Assembly: GCA_023052935.1 (NCBI GenBank)
Contig: CM041292.1
Location: 148,790,939-148,854,938 of the forward strand
Source: Piezodorus guildinii
Lineage: Eukaryota > Arthropoda > Insecta > Hemiptera > Pentatomidae
Direction of reading: 5' to 3'
Length of the DNA: 64,000 nucleotides
In this document: positions 1-11,200 of the stretch, in pieces
Layout: every line of letters begins with the position of its first letter
Position numbering within the stretch: the first letter of the stretch is position 1
The notes under the pieces: model-generated
What the model saw: the letters and a program-made list of their open reading frames with translations, nothing else
Database searches by the model: none
What the model was told of the DNA's origin: nothing
Position numbers and translations under genes: made by a program

Positions 1-135
1 AACAAATCAATTTAGTAAAAAATAAATTTCTATACTACCTTTGGGAAATCAGCGCCTCATCGATATGATCAGGCTTTAATTTTTTTAATTTGATATTTCA
101 TATTGACAGGTTATTTATATTTACTTTATTGCTGT

Positions 136-186
<51 letters not shown>

Positions 187-759
187 CAAATTCGTTTATC
201 TTTTGCCCATTACTTCATGACATCGATGACATAACATTGAAATAAAATACTCTGATTTCAGTTTTTCTTTCTAAATTAGCAAATAGTTCTGGGAGTAAAC
301 AAGATAACAATGAGAAAGGGGTGAAAATTATTTTTCTCATCGTTTATTATGTAATTATTGAGTTCCGATTAAATTATTGATCTATACAAAGCTCACTCCC
401 TCGTACAGAGGAAATTACAACGTTAACCCTTGATCGAGATCACGTGATGCCCCGCGCTCACGTTTTATAAAAGCGACGAAAACGTGACTCGACCCAGGAG
501 CTGAGCCCTTTGACTCCCTTCATTAGCCGAGTAATAGGGTAATAAGGAAGTGGGCCAATGGAATTTTAGGGCGTTTGTGCCCTTATGACCTCTCTCTTAG
601 TCAAGTCTTGCTTTATGCGGCGGTGAAAAGAAATTTAGCACATGTGAGCTTTATGGTAAGGAAGTTCATCCTACCGCTTGTCGGGAAAATTCTCCTAGCA
701 ATTTAAGTTCTCCAAGGAATCACAAGATATCAAAAATCTAGTGCACGCAACAAATGGTT
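1..759. other. AT-rich non-coding stretch with poly-T run
   Basis: No coding frame of note. A pure T run of about 43 bases lies at 139-182, probably the reversed poly-A tail of an old retroelement or a mononucleotide satellite. The segment from about 420 to 720 is less AT-rich than its surroundings and holds the promoter-like cluster listed separately. It is probably intron of the Kir gene or flanking DNA. Confidence 0.5.
437..500 (+). promoter_or_regulatory. possible core-promoter-like cluster (E-box plus TATA motif)
   Basis: The E-box CACGTG lies at 441-446 and a TATAAAAG motif at about 466-473. The TATA motif sits between two inverted arms reading CACGTTTT and AAAACGTG. The spacing and local rise in GC resemble a TATA-type promoter, but no downstream transcript can be seen, so this is a weak inference. 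Confidence 0.2.
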
Positions 760-1912
760 TATACTTACCTCCGTTGTTAAAATCAATTCAAGAACTTTAA
801 AATAAAGTCGGATATGAAAAAAGTAAAAAAAAAAAATACACTTAATTAATTAATTATTCTATTTTTTAGTTATTTATAACAACCCGTTAGGTTAATCCGC
901 TTTTCATCAATCTCCGTTAACTTTTACAATTTTGTTGATAATATAATATTTTTTTCTGAAATGTTCAGTTTCCAACGGTATATTATACATCCACATAGTA
1001 TATTAAAGTTATGTTTAAAAACACGAAAATTGCATAAAAAATATTTTTTTTTTTTTTTTACTTATATTAATCCTTTAGTTTGATATCGAATTCAGTTGAT
1101 TAATATCGAATCCATTTAACTTGGAACAAAATTCAAAATATTAACATTTAACTTTCAAATAAAGGTGGATATGAAAAAAATTACACTTAATTAATTAATT
1201 TATTTATTTTATAGTTATTTACAACAATCAGTTAGATTTATGCCCTTTTCATCAATTTCCGCTAATTGTTACAACTTTGTGTGTAATATAATATTTTTTC
1301 TAAAATCTTTAGTTTCCAGCGGTATATTATACATCCACATGGTATATTAAAGTTATGTTTAAAAACACGAAAATTGCAAAAAAAATAATAAACTTTTTTT
1401 TTTGCTTTTTATTCTCTTTCAGTTTGATATCGAATTAAGTTGATTGATATCGAATCGATTGAACTTGTATATTTAACCGTATTTTATCAATGTTCATAAG
1501 AAGATATGTTTCATTCAACAAAATTCAAAATATTAACATTTAAGCCCTGTCAGACAATTTCATTTTTAATGAAAGCCATATTATATTATCCATCGATATA
1601 TCGATGTATTAATTAAAATCGTTATTGCTGTTTTTGAGAAAAGTGTAAAAAATTTCAAAATGCATGATATAAAGTGGCTTTGTTGGTTAGGCGATTTTAA
1701 TGAAAAACGTTCTGTAATATTTTGGGCGTATAGTTGTCTCAAATTTAAAATTTCAGTTTCGTACTACTTTTCGTTCGTTCGACTTACAGACATTTTAGTG
1801 ATATGGACTCAGAGGCTCAAAAACCGGTATTTCTGGTGAAAACTGGAATTTTAAAATTTTCAAGATCTTAATACTTCCTCTCACTATATATTTCATATAT
1901 AGGTAAGTGAAG
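760..1912 (+). mobile_element. non-autonomous repeat family D, copy 1 (near full length)
   Basis: The copy starts with ATACTTACCTCCG near 760 and ends with ATAGGTAAGTGAAG near 1912, so the ends are inverted (ACTTACCT / AGGTAAGT). It shares long blocks with copies at 31.9-32.5, 39.35-39.56, 43.04-43.72, 49.62-50.44, 52.65-52.88 and 61.39-62.0 kb. No coding capacity is seen. An internal block is duplicated in tandem. It is probably a MITE-like or other non-autonomous DNA element; the superfamily is not recognised. Confidence 0.6.
800..1490 (+). repeat. two tandem units of about 345 bp inside family D copy 1
   Basis: Blocks such as ATCAATYTCCG (906 and 1251), GGTATATTATACATCCACAT (977 and 1321) and GTTTGATATCGAATT recur at a constant 344-345-base offset. 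Other copies of the family have this block once, so it is a private duplication. The units differ at scattered positions, so it is not very recent. Confidence 0.75.
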
Positions 1913-2183
1913 GTTAAATGAATGTTTGCTGCAATGTAAAGAATAAAATAATTTAAAAAAAAAATGTACTGAAAGATAGCCTATTAGTATGAATTTTTTC
2001 TCCTAGCCCTTCAAAAGTCCAAATGTGAAAATTTCAAAATAAGTGCTGCAAGTACAACATATGAGTGTTTAGATTTTTTTATTAATAACAATAATATATT
2101 AAATGCATAGTATAGTAAAAGTAATAATAATCTGAAATTTCATTAATGAAAGTTCCTAAGTCTTTACAGCATTATGATGTTAC
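1913..2183. other. presumed intron 3' of the Kir pore exon
   Basis: AT-rich, with no open frame. On the minus strand it begins with the donor of the Kir exon (GTAACAT), so it should be the start of the next intron. The following Kir exon, which should open with the YG of the selectivity filter, was not found between 1 and 2183. Confidence 0.5.
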
Positions 2184-2415
2184 CTATCGTATGTTGAGTC
2201 TCGACGCTGAAGAGAAAGCAGCCGGTGAAGGAAGTTACATCGCGGACGCAGGGCGTCCAAGTTTCGTTTCTGGAAGTTGCTGGTTCTAAGTCACCATGTG
2301 TAAAAAGGATGAGCCACCAGAGGATGGCGAAACCGAGCCAAGAAAGGAGGAAATTCATAGCGAAGACAAGGAGTGTCCACCGCCACTGTGCGTCTACGAG
2401 GGTTGTGAATATATC
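2184..2415 (-). CDS. inward-rectifier K+ channel (Kir/Irk), TM1-pore exon
   Basis: An internal exon of 77 codons plus one base (phase 0 start, phase 1 end). It is bounded by the acceptor ACTTGCAG|GAT and the donor ATAG|GTAACA. The peptide begins [18 protein letters not shown], the strongly conserved slide-helix/TM1 start of Kir channels, continues through a hydrophobic helix ([12 protein letters not shown]) and ends [17 protein letters not shown] (seen: [13 protein letters not shown]), the pore helix just before the G-Y-G filter. Kir channels are tetrameric plasma-membrane K+ channels that pass inward current and set resting potential. The filter and cytoplasmic domain must be encoded by exons outside the window (lower coordinates). 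Paralogue (Irk1, Irk2 or Irk3 type) is not assigned. The apparent ATG-started frame extends past both splice sites and is not the real coding span. Confidence 0.93.
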
Positions 2416-2435
2416 CTGCAAGTTAAGAGTATATA

Positions 2436-4008
2436 AACTGCTGTGCAAAAATATTGCATCACTTCGATATTTTTTAATATCTCATAAAACATTACTTCAA
2501 TGCTTTCTTTTCTGGCGATTTTATTTAATAAGACTGTTGTGAAGTATGTATAAAACAAATTTATAGCATTAAAAATTATCTGGGAAGGGATAAATAAAAA
2601 CAAACAAACAAATAAATGAAAATGTCTCTTGATTGACATAAGAAAAATAAAGAAAAAAATGTAAAAACATTTAAATGTGGTTAACAATCTTCTAACAATA
2701 TTTTGTCAGCCCTCCCCTAGCACGGATAATCTCTCTGAGTCTCTCAGGCATCGAAGAAATAACGTTCACGATGACGGCCTGGTCAATATTCTCCCATTCC
2801 TCCCTGAGAGCTGTCTCCACCTCATCCAGGGTTGTCGGGAGGTTTTGCCGACTTCTGAGCAGCCTCTCTATCACATCCCAAATGTGCTCAATGGGATTGA
2901 GATCTGGGCTTCTTAGTGGGATCTCCAAAAGTGTGATTCCAACCTCCTGTAGGTATTGTCGGACAACATTCGCCGTATGGGGTCTTGCATTGTCTTGTAA
3001 AAAAAGGAAGTTATCACCCACATATGGGGCAAAAGGGATCACGTGATCATCAATCACCTCTGTCAAGTACCTGTGAGCAGTCAAAGCCCCTCCAGTTATC
3101 CTGTGGAGCTCCGTTCGTGCCTCGGTGCTGATTCCGCCCCAAACCATTATTGAGCCCCCTCCAAAACCTAATCTGTAGGACATGTTGCAAGCTGCGTACC
3201 TCTCTCCTCTCCTTCTCCACACTCTTTTCCTTCCATCAGGTGAGTGCAAAGCGAATCTGGACTCATCACTAAACAGAAATCGCCTCCAATCATCTTCTGT
3301 CCATTCGGCATGTTGTCGAGCAAATGCCAGTCGGGAAACTCTGTGTGCTCTAGTAAGAAGAGGCCCAGTTGCAGGTATTGTAGTCGATAAGTTGTTCTCC
3401 CTAAGACGCCTTCTAACTGTAGAACTTGAAATTTCAACATTCCTGAATTGGCTGATGAGTCCTCGTAGCTGATTCCCCGTGAAAGTACGATTTCTCAAGG
3501 CAGATAGCCGAAGAAATCTGTCTTCTTGAGCCGTAGTTATCCTTGGCCTGCCTTGCTCGGGTCTTCAACCGTAGTTGCTGATCTCCCTGTGCCTACGAAG
3601 AACTCTTGAGACTGTGGATTGGTTTACTTTAAGTCGCCGAGCAATTTCACGCTGACTCATTCCAGTTTCAGAAAACGTCACTATTCTGGCACAATCTGTT
3701 TCAGTTAAGTGAGTCTCGCGGTTCATAATTTGTAGAAAAAAGACTCTTTGAAGAAATCACAAGAAAAAAATTGAAGAAAAAACTTGATAAGCTATTGTGA
3801 ATAGGACAAAGGAAAGTTGCGTACTGGCTGATTTAGGAGTAATTATCTTCTTTTGGCTTACAGAGTAGGGTAAAGCCTTAATTCTCTACTTTTGACCTTT
3901 GGCATAGACAGTATTATCCTAATGTATCAAGTTTAGGAAAATGTGAATAAAGGAATACAATTTTTTTAATTTAATTTTATCCTGATGCAATATTTTTGCA
4001 CAGCAGTT
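2436..4008 (-). mobile_element. Tc1-type DNA transposon with perfect terminal inverted repeats
   Basis: Perfect 25-bp inverted ends (2436-2460 and 3984-4008; outer bases AACTGCTGTGC) are flanked on both sides by TA (2434-2435, 4009-4010), the target duplication of Tc1/mariner elements. The total length of 1573 bp is typical. It carries one transposase frame on the minus strand, broken by a single stop. It lies in the Kir intron, same orientation as the gene, with its 2436 end 20 bases from the exon acceptor. Perfect ends and a nearly intact gene point to a fairly recent insertion. Confidence 0.95.
2692..3726 (-). pseudogene. Tc1-like DD34E transposase, one nonsense codon
   Basis: From the ATG at 3726 the frame runs 344 codons to a TAG at 2692, interrupted only by TGA at 3565-3567 (codon 54). 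The N-terminus is a helix-turn-helix DNA-binding domain (SQREIARRLKVNQSTVSRVL, residues about 24-43). The catalytic core shows FSDESRF, QDNARPHTA and SPDLNPIEHIWD; 34 residues separate the second Asp from the Glu, the DD34E spacing of Tc1. The protein would bind the inverted ends and cut and paste the element. The stop truncates it after the first DNA-binding domain, and an internal start at 3498 lacks that domain, so this copy should be inactive unless read through. Confidence 0.95.
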
Positions 4009-4085
4009 TATTTAGAGGATATATTACATAATTATTTGAAATCAGATTAACATAAACACAACCAAAAAAAAATTTAAAGTTAACA

Positions 4086-4154
<69 letters not shown>
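4009..4154. repeat. (TA)n microsatellite after the Tc1 element
   Basis: Nearly pure TA from about 4090 to 4154 (over 30 units). The bases between the transposon and the repeat are AT-rich with no features. Short tyrosine/isoleucine frames over such tracts are not genes. Confidence 0.9.
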
Positions 4155-4156
<2 letters not shown>

Positions 4157-4600
4157 TTAATAAATTCACATATATACTTAAACCAATATCGACTTACGCT
4201 TCAAAGATGTTTGGTTCAGAAAAAAAGAATCACATACAAAAACTGCAATATTTTCAATACAAAATTTTAAAACACTTAACGACAGCTCCTTGTGGCGTAA
4301 ACAACTAAACCCTACTTACGGACTTATAACAACCAACAGTTGATCAACATATACGAACACTATATTCTCGTTTTCACAGTAAACTTAATGGACACGACAA
4401 TAGACTGATTAACAATATGTCAATAGCTGAAATGCCAGTCAGAAGAAGGCTAAATTGAAACTGGATGAGAGACCTCCTCTGCTCAATTAAATCCTAGAAA
4501 GTGGTGCTACTGGGCATTCTAATTCTCCATGCCTACCAAGTCTGATCTTACATTTGCTGACTGGGTGTAAATAAAAATATAAGGAGAGAAAAAAAAAGAG
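4155..4600 (+). pseudogene. LINE (jockey-like) ORF2 C-terminal fossil
   Basis: Translation gives LINKFTYILKPISTYASKMF and, further on, QKLQYFQYKILKHLTTAP and YSRFHSKLNGHDNRLINNM. These match the C-terminal pattern of jockey-type LINE polymerases (I-Y...LKPI-TYG...L-WG, then QRFQ-K-LR-I--AP). Several stops and small shifts make it non-functional. An A-rich end (GAGAGAAAAAAAAAGAG) near 4590 may be the tail. The 5' side abuts the (TA)n tract. The clade assignment is tentative. Confidence 0.65.
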
Positions 4601-5276
4601 CGCTAGATATAGTATTAAATTTAAAATTTTGAAAATTCACTCGGTATTATCAAAATTGATTTTTATTCACGATCATTTTATAAAATATTTGTAATTTATT
4701 CTTTATTGTTACATAACATGCCTCGAAAGTAATTACCTACCGTGATAATAACTTTAATTTTTTAAATATATTGAAAAGAGAGGAAAGGGGATGAAGGTTA
4801 TGAGTTAAATTTTATTGAGTTTTAATAAAGTTGAATTCAAATCAACATTTCCGATACGAGGCTGACGTATTTCGTTACTAGGTACCTTTATCAAATCACC
4901 TCTGGGCCATTTATTGGATTTATGTGAACGGATGAATACATTGCTAAATATAAATAACTTTATACATTGGTTTACTTTTTTTTAGTGAGTAGAGGAAAAG
5001 AAGTTATAAGGGTATGACGTCCTTACCAACTCCTATTAAGTCAGAAATGACGAGTTATATTTTCGACTTATTCTAGCTACGTAGAAATTCTTTCCTGTAT
5101 CCGCTAAGAACATAATTACTTTTTCCTCAATACAAATAATACTTTTTTCTTAATATCATAAATCGTATTTTACAATTTCACCTTCTACCATGAATTTTAA
5201 ATTTTATTATTATCAGTTTATTCTAATCGAAATACTGTTGCAATTTGAAATAGCATTTTCCATCAAACTTAAGTAA

Positions 5277-5314
<38 letters not shown>

Positions 5315-5757
5315 ATATATATATAATATATATTTTTTTTTTTTTTTTTGTGTATTTTTTTCTTTTTGTTCGGTATTCTATTGTTTTACTACTACAATTT
5401 TATTAGTGTGCCTCATATTTCACCATTAACATTTTGGAATACTGTCCCATTATCTATTTTCAATTACAACCTTTTCCTTACTCTATTATCCTATTAATTT
5501 TGTCTGTTAATTAAGAATGTTGCAAATTTTTCATGTTGGAATTTTTTTTTTTTTTTTTTTTTTTTTTGCACTTATTTCATACATTTTTTCTTTCTAGTTA
5601 ATTTCAAATTAATTTTAGCATTATTTAATAGCTTGACCTTAATACGAATAAAACCCTATCATGGAGTGTAACAAAAAAATTATTTTAACTAAATATGTTA
5701 TTATATACACTCCATTATAATACTAATAACTGCAAATTGAAAACTTTAAGCATCTAC
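4601..5757. other. AT-rich presumed Kir intron
   Basis: No convincing gene. A (TA)n tract lies at 5279-5333, followed by T runs at 5334-5349 and 5550-5567. If 5758-5873 is a Kir exon, one further short exon should lie here on the minus strand to fix the reading phase; none was identified. Confidence 0.45.
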
Positions 5758-5873
5758 CTGTAAATATCTCCGTCTCCGTTTTGCCACCTTCCCCTGTATC
5801 ACGTTGCAATCGACCATGTTTCAGCACAACTCTCCGCCTCTGTCTGCGAGAACTGAACCTAGTCTGTCTGTAC
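5758..5873 (-). CDS. candidate internal exon, possibly the Kir N-terminal exon
   Basis: On the minus strand a 116-base block lies between a good acceptor (ATTTTTTGCAG|G) and a good donor (TTTACAG|GTAGATG). One frame is fully open across it (1 base + 38 codons + 1 base), and it is much richer in GC than its surroundings. The peptide includes RRQRRRVVLKHGRLQ, which resembles the basic R-R-x-V-x-K-x-G segment at the start of the conserved Kir cytoplasmic N-terminus. It lies upstream of the pore exon on the same strand. Against it: it ends in phase 1 while the pore exon starts in phase 0, so another exon would be needed between them. It may instead be an exon of a different gene. Confidence 0.5.
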
Positions 5874-6966
5874 CTGCAAAAAATAAAAACACGACTCATA
5901 AATACATGATTTGTTAGATACATATGTGCTTGTATTTTCCAGCGATACATAAACTAAGGAATAATCGTGTGCACTAAATAAATAAGTGATTAACTAACCT
6001 TAAATTAATGTAGTATCAATATTAATATATACTAACATAATTTATCAATAAACAAATTAATTTTTTTTTCTACATTATAAAATGCCCATCTGTTTGTACA
6101 ATAATTAGAGCCATTAAGTAAAATTTTGATTTTTTTTGTAAAGTTATTAGTTTATGATAAAGTTTAACTTCTGTCCTTATCATACTAAGGATCAGAGCAC
6201 ATTTTTCAAGCCAATATCAGCTCTGTTAGATCCTATTAAATAACAAAGGGTTGCTGAAGTGTTGAGCTACCGATAGGATTACGAAGTTATTTTTAATGAG
6301 GTGTTAGACACGACAGTTCTTTAAATCGTGAGATTACAAATGTAGAGCAGGGCAAGTGACCTTTAGAGAGGGAAATGGTCACCAGGGGTGAAAGGGAAAT
6401 GTTGGTGACGAGAGTCGTTGCTTTTATTATAGGTAAGGGAACACTAATACTTGAAATTACGTTTAAACTTAAATTCATCTGACGATTTCGGTAAGATGGG
6501 TCGCTAATAAATTGCAGAATACTATGACTAGAAATTTCTTGCTGTACAATAATTGTTAGTTTAGAAAATGCTCCCCACATCGTCTTAACAAAACATAAAG
6601 GAGCTAAATAATACGTCCTTTAACTTGTTCAATTATTGTTGATAATTAATATTTCATTCATAATTAAGAGATAATACAAGTCCGGATTATTTTATTTTGT
6701 CATGGATCTGTCTTTTGGTTAGAAATTTGTAACTCTTATTGTGTAACTTTTTTTTCTAGATCTGTAAGAGTTGCTCGACAGAAATTTAATGAAAATATTT
6801 TTTGTTGCTGGGACTTATCTCTTAAGGATTTCTATGGGTTCCAATGAAATAAGTCAAGTGCTCATCTTTAGTGTTAGTGATTTATTTTTTGTAGGATATA
6901 TTTTTTAATTTATTATTCTTCTGTCCGTCCTCAAACTAAAATCTCCATGACTGAGATTTGCAGTAG

Positions 6967-7029
<63 letters not shown>

Positions 7030-7598
7030 GATCTGTTTTTTTTTTCTAATATAGGAGAAATTTTAAAGTCACCTTCTAGAGTTATTCTTATTTTGAATAA
7101 GTCTTTCTGAACAAGTTCTTCTTTTCTATCGTCACAACAGGCACTTCAAGCTGCTTTGGCCTCCTGAAGAGCAGCTGATCTTATTTCTATTTCTCTCTTA
7201 TGTCTAAAAGAAATTTTCAGTTGCCAAAGATCATTCGGTATCCTATCCCTCTATCGGCCATTCTGTACACAAGGTGGGCGTACTCCATCCTGAATATTCA
7301 TGTACTGATGCTTCACCATTCTTCTTCGCTCAGCTTCATGAGACGGCCAAGCCATTTTATTCTTTTATATTTCTGATGTACTAGGAGATATTAATATCCT
7401 TGTATTACCGATACGATTCGCCACTCATTTACCTTCACCGATTACCATCTTCACAAACGGGTCAAAAGTGATCCTTAAAATGACACTTTCAAACCTATTG
7501 AACACGTTAATGCTCTTATCCAGGTTTCTCCAGAATATAATAAGTGAAGGCATAAAAGGTCAAAATTTCTTATATGTATAAGTATAAATACCCTGCGA
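5874..7598. other. non-coding stretch with (TA)n at 6970-7026
   Basis: Mostly AT-rich, probably intron or upstream DNA. A (TA)n microsatellite lies at 6970-7026. A less AT-rich block at 7130-7340 has broken frames that faintly resemble LINE tails but could not be identified. No splice-bounded open frame was noticed. Confidence 0.4.
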
Positions 7599-8056
7599 CT
7601 AGATAGTTATCAATAGGCGGTTGGTTGGTTTGTCTTGGCCGTTTTGGCCGTTGTTCTGTCCCGAAGAATTCACGCGATGATGTGCTGATGCCCTGACGGG
7701 AACTTGTTGCGGTGGCTGCTCCAGCTGGAGTGGTTCCAAGCTTGCTGGAACTGGGAGAGGCTGCTGAGTTTTCGGAAGAGGCGGGAGCTTGTTGATAGTG
7801 GAGGGTGGGCTGATTTGCATTTTTTTAGGACTGTGGTGGTTTCTGGTTGCCTTCAGTTCTTTGAGTTCTCACTCCTGTAGTTAGTAGGGTTGAACCCACT
7901 ACAGTTAGCGACTGTAGCTGCGGTTTCTCTAGAGTTATTGCAGGATGTACTGTCATGGCTCTGCCCACAGCGTACACATTCAGGTGCAAGTTTACAATAA
8001 GATTTAGTGTGACCGTAGTGCTGACAACATATAAACTGTGGTATTATCTTATTTTT
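7599..8056 (-). pseudogene. LINE ORF1 (gag-like) zinc-knuckle remnant
   Basis: The minus-strand frame from about 8056 reads ICCQHYGHTKSYCK then CVRCGQSHDSTSC: a C-x4-H-x4-C half-knuckle followed by a complete C-x2-C-x3-H-x4-C knuckle. This is the arrangement at the C-terminus of jockey-type LINE ORF1 nucleic-acid-binding proteins. A stop and frameshift follow, after which a proline/glutamine-rich frame (LPPLPKTQQPLPVPASLEP) runs to 7599, as in ORF1 linkers. The first Cys of the first knuckle is lost. No ORF2 follows, so it is an isolated fragment. Confidence 0.7.
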
Positions 8057-8139
8057 TCTTGGATCCTCTGATTTTATTTTTGTGTAATATAAAAATTTAA
8101 TATCGACAATTTTAATTAAATGTCATTTTCGTGATTGGT

Positions 8140-8295
8140 CACCAGTTGGCTGACGGGTCTCACATACCCGAGGGGAAGACGTGAGTGATTCTCCATTTAA
8201 TTATATGCTTAAAAGAGTCCTTCACTGATGACAATTCGAACTAACAACTTTTGGCAAGGTAGACTAGCGCGCTAGCCCTCAGCCACATGTTCATG
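8140..8295 (-). mobile_element. tRNA-derived SINE, family B, copy 1
   Basis: The minus strand begins with TGTGGCTGAGGGCTAGCGCG (A-box-like) and has GTTCGAATTG (B-box-like) about 40 bases on. The tail block TGGCTGACGGGTCTCACATA (plus-strand reading) is shared with 51.5 kb and partly with 18.1 kb. Confidence 0.6.
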
Positions 8296-11200
8296 AACGA
8301 TTACCAAGTTAAATAATTGAAAAATATATATTAAAATATTTATATGGATGAAATTTGCAAAATTTTAAATAATCATATATGTTTATTGAGGTGTTTTAAT
8401 GGGAAATGAGTTCAATTTCAGGATTCGCAGTGCACTTAATAATTATTGATTTTTTCTTATCTTATTTTCACTATTAGTCGAGATATAGACATCCCATATG
8501 GCGTATTATAGATAGAATTTCATAGTATTTTTTTAACCTTATTTAGAGAAATTAGTTGTTAATTTAAAAACAAATATAATTAGAAGAAATTTAAGATAAC
8601 GCACGGTGTCCTTTACAAATACATTTTTTTTGTATAATACGTAAATAGATACATTAATATAACTTTGGATATATAATATTATACCTTATATAAGAAAAAT
8701 ATATATTTAAAATAAAAGAACATGAAAATTGTATCAACAACCTTCTTAGAGCTTGGAACAGATCAAGAGCCGGCCTGACTTCGTAAGTCATCAGGTAACA
8801 GGAAAACACCGCACATAAAAATACAATATAAATTAATATATGTAAAAACACTCATGAAGCTTTCCAGTTCTCAGTAGCAATATTTCAGGGGGTGTATATC
8901 AACTTAATGAAATTCCATATCATCAAGGCTTTTGAATAATGTAGGGAGTAAACTTTATATAGTAAATTTGTGATACCATAATTTGCAATTCATTATTTTC
9001 CACAAAAAGATTTTATCAGGGAAGAAAAACTTATAATATTATATTATTTTAGATAATATTATATTTATAATATTATTATAAGGTTGTGGATATTATTAAT
9101 ATTATAACTATTGCTATATATTTGAAAATAATATGTGAAGGTATCACAACGGCAAAAATTTATTACAATGTGCATTACAGTTAAAATAAAATCTGAACTA
9201 TTGTTACATGGAACCATCACTATCTAATATATACAAACTATAATACCTGAATGTCTAATTTTCAGGATACAATTCTTAATGTAATTTAATTTTACTAATA
9301 AAATATTTTAGCCATTCAGAAAAACATTATCTTTTTGACCCTTCTCCTTAAAAAATTAAATTTCTTATTTCTGGAAGTCACATTGAATTATATATTAAAA
9401 AAAAAAAAAACTACATTGCACAATACGCATAATTACGAGCTTAGGGATAGATGTAGAAACAATAATAATTTATATAAAAAATCGAATGAAAAAATAATAG
9501 CAATTTACAGTTGTTTTTTTTATTTATCATTTAAATATAGAATAATAAAATATAAAATCAAATAAAAAAAATACAGTTTTAGAAAAATTTAATTTAAAAA
9601 AAAATTCTAACAACAAAACACACACTAAATACATACATATATATTTTTATATATTTTTTTTTCGTTCTAAGAAAATGCATTAAGAGCATATAGAGGCAAA
9701 CGATTGCTGCTCTAACATAATAAAGTGCAGTAATATAACATAATATAAACTGAACTATATAAATATAAAATGCTAGTTTACAATTTATAATAATAATACC
9801 CATATTTCTATTATGTTTTAAATAATACAACATATGTATTAGTAATACTCTACTAACATACTATAGTAGGTATATTTTGAGTTCATAGTCGCCTAAAATT
9901 AAAAAAAACCTCAAAGAAATTATAAATTGAAAAAATATATTTTTTCCATTTTATGAACACCTGATTCATTTTATATAAAAAAAAAAATGGAGAAAACAAA
10001 TCTTCATCTACTTTCCCTTATTATCATTTATTAATAATTATTATCCGTTTTTCCCCACATTTCGTAGTATTACCTCAACGTCATGAGCATCACAAAATAA
10101 TGTATTATCTGATCATCAACAATTTATAAATTTTAAGTTATTTTTAAATCATTAAATACAAATATACAACAATAAACAATAACAACTGTATTAAATAATC
10201 TGTATATATATATAGATTATTTAAAATTGTAGTATATTGAAAAATAAAACTCTATTTAATGAAAAATAAAGCAGGTGATGTAAACTTGCTATCATGAATA
10301 TGAAAACAAAGGGAGGATTCTTTTATTATTTTTTTTAAATTTTATATACATCATTTATTTATTTATTCTTAAGCATTTATTATTATTTAGGCACCTCGTT
10401 TAATCAAACGGATTAAGAATGTTCGTCCGAACTCTAATAACAACGAAAACGAACACTAATTGATCAATCCATTTAAAATCATCCTCATTAAATTATTTTT
10501 TCCGCTCAACATTTTCGGTTCATCAGTTATTATCTATAGTTGCCTGATTTCAAAAGCGTCATTAAAAAAACAAAACATTGTCTGTCTAATGCGCTAATGC
10601 GCAAAATATAAAGTCATATTCGAGGCTGAAAACATGTGTTGAGAAAATCTCTCAAACCCTGGTAATATTGTAGATATCAAATCAAGAGAGAAAAATAACT
10701 ATATGATAAGGACAGTGTTTACATTTTTTCCCTCACAAAACAGTATCTACTTTGTCAATAAATTTGTTCGAAAATCTCCAAAGCTATAAAAAAAATATTT
10801 ATTAAATAAAAAAGACTTACACATAATTTAATTCTGTAAAAATTTCGATTTTGAGAACATCGATCTCCTTTTGTCAATTTGATTTTCAAACATAGCAAAA
10901 CATCAGTGATGTTTAAAGTGACATATCTCAAAGGGAGTGGACAACAAATTATGAAACTAATACATTTTACACAATACTTGATACGTTTTAGTCTCAAAAT
11001 TTAGTCAGATGACTTAACTGGTTCCCGAGTTATAAAATTCTCCTCTTTACTGAAGAAAAAACTTTCCTGAAACGTTATTGACTATGGTAATCTTAAAGAT
11101 TTGCTTGTTATCTACATGGTTGGTCCTTACTTCATATTCTCTAAGAAGCTAAGAAAATCGTTTAAAAGAGTCACATAATTTTACATCAACCAAAATTTGT

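Noticed and set aside
2225..2542. Plus-strand open frame of 105 codons over the Kir exon
   Set aside because: Antisense shadow of the Kir pore exon and the adjacent transposon end; no domain.
4885..4960. A small splice-bounded block on the minus strand that might be the missing Kir exon
   Set aside because: The peptide similarity is too short and its end phase does not match the phase-0 start of the pore exon.
9594..9833. Minus-strand open frame with hydrophobic segments
   Set aside because: AT-rich low-complexity translation, no homologous pattern, no splice context.
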